Source: Arthrobacter sp. AQ5-06
Lineage (GTDB): Bacteria; Actinomycetota; Actinomycetes; Actinomycetales; Micrococcaceae
Length of the DNA: 63,886 bases
Assembly (NCBI RefSeq): GCF_003287955.1
Contig: NZ_QMKP01000019.1
Span: 1-63,886, forward strand
Reading direction: 5' to 3'
In this document: in pieces, positions 59,592 to 63,886 of the stretch
Layout: each line of letters starts with the position of its first letter
Position numbering within the stretch: the stretch's first letter is position 1
Position numbers and translations under genes: made by a program
Notes under the pieces: generated by a model
What the model was told of the DNA's origin: nothing
What the model saw: the letters and a program-made list of their open reading frames with translations, nothing else
Database searches by the model: none

Positions 59592-60257
59592 ATGACAGTC
59601 CAGACAGAATCCCCCGCGTCCTCGGCTGACGCCACCCGGGCACGGATCCGCGAGTTGATCATCTCGGGTGATTTTGCGCCCGGATCCCGGCTCAGGGAAC
59701 GCGAGCTGTCCCAGGCCCTGGATGTTTCCCGGGTACCCGTTCGGGAGGCCCTCCAGCAATTGGAAGCCGAAGGCTTCATCGACACCTCTCCGCGGCGTGG
59801 GGCCACCGTCAAGCAGATTAGGCTGCGGGACGTCAACGAGCTCTTTGATGTCCGGCTCAGCCTCGAAGTCCTCGCGGCGCGCCTGGCCGCCCAGGCCGCG
59901 GCACGGGGCGAGTCGTCGTCGCGGCTGCACCAGATGATGGACCAGGCGGAAGCAGCAACCCTGCGCCACGACCATGCGCAGATACCACTCAGCAACACGG
60001 CCCTGCACGCAGAGATCGTCGCGATGGGGGGCAACTCACTGCTGGAATACTCCATGAAGCCACTCCTCGGCAGGATGCAGTGGCTCTTCACCTTGACCGG
60101 GAACCGCGACCCCCAGGTTCAGTGCGCGGAGCACTTGAGCTTGTGCAGGGCCATCTATGACGGCAAGGCAGACCTGGCAGCCGCGCTGGCCTTTGCCCAT
60201 GTGGAGCTGGGCCGTGAGCCGTCACTGCAGGGACTGGCCGGGCGCCTGCCAGAGTAG
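59592..60257 (+). CDS. GntR-family (FadR/FCD subgroup) regulator
   Basis: 221 residues. The N-terminal winged helix is RIRELIISGDFAPGSRLRER, ELSQALDVSRVPVREALQQL and EAEGFIDTSPRRGATV. The FCD ligand domain follows with the metal/ligand pattern DVRLSLEVLAARLA, SNTALHAEIVAMGGN and AEHLSLCRAIYDG. It is the last gene of the 57159 unit. The two TTGGTATACCAA palindromes in the island fit its family's operator type, so it probably controls both promoters and itself. Confidence 0.9.
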   Translation: MTVQTESPASSADATRARIRELIISGDFAPGSRLRERELSQALDVSRVPVREALQQLEAEGFIDTSPRRGATVKQIRLRDVNELFDVRLSLEVLAARLAAQAAARGESSSRLHQMMDQAEAATLRHDHAQIPLSNTALHAEIVAMGGNSLLEYSMKPLLGRMQWLFTLTGNRDPQVQCAEHLSLCRAIYDGKADLAAALAFAHVELGREPSLQGLAGRLPE

Positions 60258-60500
60258 CCGACCTGACGGCGATCTGCTCGCTGCAGTTCTGATGGCGTGC
60301 GGCCTGGCTGCCTCGTTCAGCTTCATTGTCTGGTCGCCCACGCACGCGGTGGGGCACAGGCTGGGGATACGTCCTGGTCCCGGCCGCGGTGATCGCGATG
60401 TTCGTGGAGCTGGTGAACCCGGACGACGGCGGCCGGACAGCGCGCACCGGAATCCCGCCAAATTTCCAGCGCTCTTCCCAGCCTCTGGACGTGAACTGAC
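60258..60500 (+). pseudogene. Possible remnant of a small membrane protein
   Basis: One frame gives AVLMACGLAASFSFIVWSP. Another frame gives WGYVLVPAAVIAMFVELVNP and ends at TGA 60498-60500. Together they look like two helices of one membrane protein split by a frameshift near 60355. I cannot name the family. Confidence 0.35.
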
Positions 60501-60541
60501 CTCCGCACCAACTCTCACGAGACAGAACCATTGGAGCGCGG

Positions 60542-60680
60542 ATGCTCTGGAAACTGCTTGTTGAATACCTGCGGCCGCACCGGCAGCTGCTGATCGACGT
60601 CGTCGTTTTCCAGCTGGCGCAGTCCATCGCGTCGCTATACCTGCCCACGCTGAACGCGGACATCATCGATGACGGCAACG
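60542..60680 (+). pseudogene. N-terminal fragment of an ABC exporter
   Basis: From ATG 60542 the frame reads MLWKLLVEYLRPHRQLLIDV, VVFQLAQSIASLYLPTLNAD and IIDDGNG. This is the standard first transmembrane segment of half-type ABC exporters (PTLNADIID is typical). Similarity stops after about 45 codons; the following sequence is unrelated. Confidence 0.75.
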
Positions 60681-60742
60681 GACACTACGATACGGACGTC
60701 ACCTGGCCGCCCAGCGCAAAAGGCGCCGCCGCCATCGGAATC

Positions 60743-60850
60743 CTGGACAATCTTCACCATGGTCGATGGTCAGCTGACCTTGGCCACAGGTTCCACCTGC
60801 ATTGAGCGGTTCTCGTACGGGGTGCTGGAGTCCGAAGAGTTGCTTCTGCT
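60743..60850 (+). pseudogene. Fragment related to the lipoprotein gene at 51616
   Basis: The frame reads FTMVDGQLTLATGSTCIERF, then SYGVLESEELLL. In the lipoprotein at 51616-52407 the same text occurs as two pieces (FTTADGQLTF and MATGSTCLERYPYSVLEAHE) separated by about 40 residues. So this is a deleted, displaced copy fused to the ABC exporter fragment. Confidence 0.75.
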
Positions 60851-61060
60851 GACGGCATCACATCGGTACATGGGTGACGGCCGCTTCGGCCGCTTCGGCC
60901 GGTGCTGGCCATACATGGCCATGGACCGTCCAAACTTGGTCCGCCAACCGAAAAGCTGCCACTGTATTTGGGCTACTTTACATATTTTGGGGGAGCCCGC
61001 CTCGATAGCATGAGGTGACCGGACAGAGCCGTCCGGCCAGATCGACGCAGAAGGAAGCCC

Positions 61061-62659
61061 ATGGCAGCGGTTACGGTGGACGATATCCTTTCGGACCTCC
61101 CCTTGGGTTTCGCCAGCCTCATCCTCCGGCCTGCCCCGGCCGGCTCTGCGATCGAACGGTTCCTGATCGTGGATGCCGATGATGAAACGTACGACGGCGG
61201 CGCAGCCTTTGTCCTGCTGATCGGCGTCCGCGGTCGCTCGGCTTTGCCCGCGCTGCGGCGGCTCCTGAAGAACCCTCCGCCGGTTGTGGCCGTCAAGGGA
61301 ATACGTGAAGAGCTCGCCGAAGCCGAAGAACTGCTCCGCGATGTCGGCACGGGCCTGCTCCTGGTGGATCCGGGGGCTGACTGGGACCGGCTGCTGTCCA
61401 TCGCCAAGGACCGCATCCAGCCGCGCAGCTACCAGAGCGAAGTGCTGACGCTGCTGGAAGAGGACCTGTTTGCCATCGCCCAGACCACCGCCAGGCTCAC
61501 ATCCAGCCACGTGGTCATCGAAGACGCCGCCAACAAGGTGCTGGCATACTCCACTGTTTCGAATGACATCGACGAGCTGCGAAAGGCCTCCATCCTGGCC
61601 CGGCGCGGTCCGCGAAAATACGAGCTGCTGCTGAAGGACCTGGGCGCCTACCGTGAACTGCACAGGACCCGGCTGCCGGTGCGGGTACCGGCCCGTCCCC
61701 AGGACGGGCTGCGGGAACGGGTGGCCGTCACACTGTTCGCCGGGGACCGGATCATGGGCTACATCTGGCTGCAGGAAACGGGGGCGGGCTTCGGCAAGGA
61801 CGTTGATCACGTGCTTACCGGATCTGCTGCGCGGGCCTCCGCTGAGCTGATCCGTTTCCGCAACCAGCAGTCCGTACACATGCGCGAAGACCGCATTGCG
61901 CGGATTTTGTCAGGTGCGGCGGAAGCCGCGGCCAGTGCGCACAGCGAGAAGATCTCCGCTGAGCGCCCGGCGGCACTGATCCTGATAGGAATGTCCGATG
62001 CCGATGCTCAGGCCGACGACGCAGCACTGAAGCACGGCGAACTGGCCAATCTGGCGTCCATCCACGCGGCCGCCTACAAGGCGTCCGCCGTCGTGGGCCA
62101 GTTCAAGGGCGACACTGCCGTGATTGTCCCTGGCCTGCAGTCAACCGCCGCGGAGCCCGGTCTGCGCAGACTGGCCGAATCCATCGTCCGGGATGCCGGC
62201 AAACACCTCGGCATCAGCCCGTTCGCAGCCGTCGGTCCGGTAGTCCCGGACCTGCTGTCCCTACACTCAACCACCCATATCACCGAGGCCCTGTTGAATT
62301 GCGTAGGCACGTCTCCGGACAGGACGGTTGCCACCGTGGACGACTTCGAGGGAGAGATCCTCTTCCGCGAGGCGGTTCAGAATTTCACGTCCTCCACATT
62401 CCGCCACCGCAGCCTTTCCGCGCTACTGCGGCAGGACGGCGAACTCGCGGAGACCCTGCACGCATACTTCGAAGCCTCACTCGATGTCGCCGAGTGTGCC
62501 AGCAGGATGAGGCTGCACAAGAACACCGTCTACTACCGGATCAGCAAGGCATCCCGGGCGACCGGCCTGAACTTCGGCAATCCCCGCGACTCGCTGGTGG
62601 CCCTGCTCCATATCCAGGAATGGGCCAGCACACACAAAGAACAATTGGGCAGGAAATGA
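61061..62659 (+). CDS. PucR-family transcriptional regulator
   Basis: 532 residues. A PucR N-terminal domain (about 1-125) is followed by a GAF-like middle part (SSHVVIEDAANKVLAYSTVS) and the C-terminal CdaR/PucR HTH: LRQDGELAETLHAYFEASLD, VAECASRMRLHKNTVYYRIS. Its stop overlaps the glutaminase start as ATGA, so it is co-expressed with and probably controls the glutamine-use genes. Confidence 0.88.
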   Translation: MAAVTVDDILSDLPLGFASLILRPAPAGSAIERFLIVDADDETYDGGAAFVLLIGVRGRSALPALRRLLKNPPPVVAVKGIREELAEAEELLRDVGTGLLLVDPGADWDRLLSIAKDRIQPRSYQSEVLTLLEEDLFAIAQTTARLTSSHVVIEDAANKVLAYSTVSNDIDELRKASILARRGPRKYELLLKDLGAYRELHRTRLPVRVPARPQDGLRERVAVTLFAGDRIMGYIWLQETGAGFGKDVDHVLTGSAARASAELIRFRNQQSVHMREDRIARILSGAAEAAASAHSEKISAERPAALILIGMSDADAQADDAALKHGELANLASIHAAAYKASAVVGQFKGDTAVIVPGLQSTAAEPGLRRLAESIVRDAGKHLGISPFAAVGPVVPDLLSLHSTTHITEALLNCVGTSPDRTVATVDDFEGEILFREAVQNFTSSTFRHRSLSALLRQDGELAETLHAYFEASLDVAECASRMRLHKNTVYYRISKASRATGLNFGNPRDSLVALLHIQEWASTHKEQLGRK

Positions 62660-63588
62660 CCACAGCACTCGAGGCACCGCCGTTGGACCGGATACTGGAC
62701 GATATCGTCCGCAACCACAGGCCGCAGCGGGAAAGTGGGTCCGTCCCGGCCAACATTCCCTTTCTGGCAGCAGTACCCTTCAACAGGTTCGGGATCGCCG
62801 TTGCCACCGCTTCCGGCGAGGTGTTCAGTTCCGGCGATGCCGACGTCGCGTTCTCCATCCAGAGCATCTCCAAGGTGTTCACCCTGGCGATGGCGCTTCG
62901 AGGCGGCAGCTCAGGGACACTGTGGTCCCGCGTCCTGCGCGAACCCTCTGGCACCTCGTTCAACTCCCTGGTGCAGCTGGAGGTGGAGCACGGCATCCCG
63001 CGGAACCCCTTCATCAACGCCGGCGCCCTGGTGGTTACCGACCACCTGATGGAAGAAACGTCCGACGCCGCCACCCGTGTGTTGCGGTTCCTCACCGCCC
63101 AGGCAGCAAGCACTGGGCCCTTCATCGATGAGGCCGCCGCAGCCAGCGAGCTTTCCAGCAGCAGCCGCAATCTGGCGTTGGCGCACTTCCTGAAGGACTT
63201 CGGCAACCTGAAGCAGGCCGCGGAATCAGTGGTGGAAAACTACGTCCGCCAATGCTCCATCATGATGACCTGCGTTGAACTCGCCAAGGCCGGACTCTTC
63301 CTCGCCCGGGACGGCCAGGGAACGCTCGGAACAGTGGTTTCCCCCAGCGAAGCGAAACGCATCGGCTCCATCATGCTGACGTGCGGCATGTACGACGCCG
63401 CGGGCGAATTCGCCTACCGCGTTGGCCTTCCGGGAAAAAGCGGTGTGGGCGGCGGGATCCTGGCCATCGTTCCGGGTGAATGCGCCATTTGCGTGTGGAG
63501 CCCGCGGCTGGACGCCAAAGGGAACTCCCTTGCCGGCACTGCCGCTCTCGCCGACCTTTCAGACCGCACCGGCTGGTCCGTTTTCTAA
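62656..63588 (+). CDS. glsA: Glutaminase A-type
   Basis: 310 residues. The serine-dependent beta-lactamase-like glutaminase shows SSGDADVAFSIQSISKVFTL with the SxxK pair Ser70/Lys73, then INAGALVVTDHL, EAASELSSSSRN-like text, MMTCVELAKAGLFLARDG and GKSGVGGGILAIVPG. It converts glutamine to glutamate and ammonia. Grouped with a PucR regulator and an amino-acid permease. Confidence 0.93.
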   Translation: MTTALEAPPLDRILDDIVRNHRPQRESGSVPANIPFLAAVPFNRFGIAVATASGEVFSSGDADVAFSIQSISKVFTLAMALRGGSSGTLWSRVLREPSGTSFNSLVQLEVEHGIPRNPFINAGALVVTDHLMEETSDAATRVLRFLTAQAASTGPFIDEAAAASELSSSSRNLALAHFLKDFGNLKQAAESVVENYVRQCSIMMTCVELAKAGLFLARDGQGTLGTVVSPSEAKRIGSIMLTCGMYDAAGEFAYRVGLPGKSGVGGGILAIVPGECAICVWSPRLDAKGNSLAGTAALADLSDRTGWSVF

Positions 63589-63660
63589 ACCCCCAGGTTG
63601 CACACCGCACGACTTCTTTCCCAACCCAACAGGATCTTCTCCGTATCGAAAGGATCAACC

Positions 63661-63886
63661 ATGCCCATCAACCCCAATGACGAGGTTGTAGTGAACCAGG
63701 CCGACGGCGGCCACGCGCACGCCACCGAATCGGCCCTGCACGCGGAGGACACGGGTTACCACAAGAACCTCAAGCCGCGGCAGATCCAGATGATCGCCAT
63801 CGGCGGCGCGATCGGCACCGGCCTGTTCCTGGGCGCCGGCGGCCGGCTCAACGCCGCGGGCCCGTCGCTGGTCATCGCGTACGCCG
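63661..63886 (+). CDS. Amino-acid permease (APC family), cut by window end
   Basis: 75 codons are visible from ATG 63661 (GAAAGGATCAACC upstream). After a polar N-terminus the first helix region reads [20 protein letters not shown], then [18 protein letters not shown]. This is the invariant first segment of GABA/aromatic-type APC permeases. Probably imports glutamine or a related amino acid for the glutaminase. The frame is open to the last base. Confidence 0.9.
   Translation, partial: MPINPNDEVVVNQADGGHAHATESALHAEDTGYHKNLKPRQIQMIAIGGAIGTGLFLGAGGRLNAAGPSLVIAYA

Noticed and set aside
1..63886. CRISPR array, tRNA, rRNA or plasmid/phage origin
   Set aside because: No regularly spaced identical repeats with spacers, no convincing tRNA T-loop plus acceptor structures, no rRNA-like stretches and no replication or phage structural genes were seen.

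Overview
The window is high-GC DNA with many GTG and TTG starts, ATGA stop/start overlaps and actinobacterial families: DUF3073, a PucR regulator, Asp23/AmaP proteins, and a purF-purM pair typical of Micrococcaceae. The best guess is a soil actinobacterium of the Arthrobacter / Pseudarthrobacter / Paenarthrobacter group. This rests on gene content and recalled protein similarity, not on a marker gene. I saw no rRNA, tRNA or CRISPR array.

Layout. 1-4967: the end of an IS transposase, then a partner-switching stress module (SpoIIE phosphatase, RsbW-like kinase, STAS protein) next to a destroyed glycosyltransferase gene, a broken Ig-like surface protein gene, and an HxlR/NmrA pair. 4968-10128: an accessory zone made of Tn3-family relics (resolvase with two frameshifts, internally deleted transposase, res-like repeats), with a chloramphenicol-phosphotransferase-like gene, a MepB-like gene, a SRPBCC gene and a 7-bp tandem repeat. 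10129-14247: an eight-gene Asp23/Gls24 envelope-stress cluster with its own ECF sigma factor and a ZAS-Asp23 fusion, preceded by a perfect CRP/GlxR-type site. 15301-18670: MarR regulator, then a SipW-type secretion unit (TasA-like protein, signal peptidase, LamG protein). 18744-19432: IS3 and sugar-dehydrogenase debris.

19849-28983: a DeoR-controlled sugar operon (lipoprotein, single-domain ABC ATPase, permease, two FGGY kinases, histidine phosphatase, 2-hydroxyacid dehydrogenase). 29162-30695: fused wreckage of transketolase, AtoE transporter and catC. 30746-36220: housekeeping genes including purF-purM. 36318-40137: the intact paralogue of the first stress module, here with a cellulose-synthase-like glycosyltransferase and a response-regulator/SpoIIE fusion. 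40361-45458: small and housekeeping genes. 45477-47100: a decaying stretch. 47372-51142: a cell-surface block (GT2, a 54-residue LAxTG protein, GH16 enzyme, OmpR-type regulator).

52458-60257: a catabolic island with three amidohydrolases, a DUF3100 transporter, an ornithine-cyclodeaminase-like protein and a GntR/FCD regulator. Two identical 14-bp palindromes in promoter spacers tie it together. 60258-60850: gene fragments. 61061-end: a PucR regulator, glutaminase and amino-acid permease, probably for glutamine use.

The strongest leads are the duplicated partner-switching modules, the sigma / ZAS-Asp23 unit, the palindrome-controlled amidohydrolase island, and the two large intergenic hairpins.
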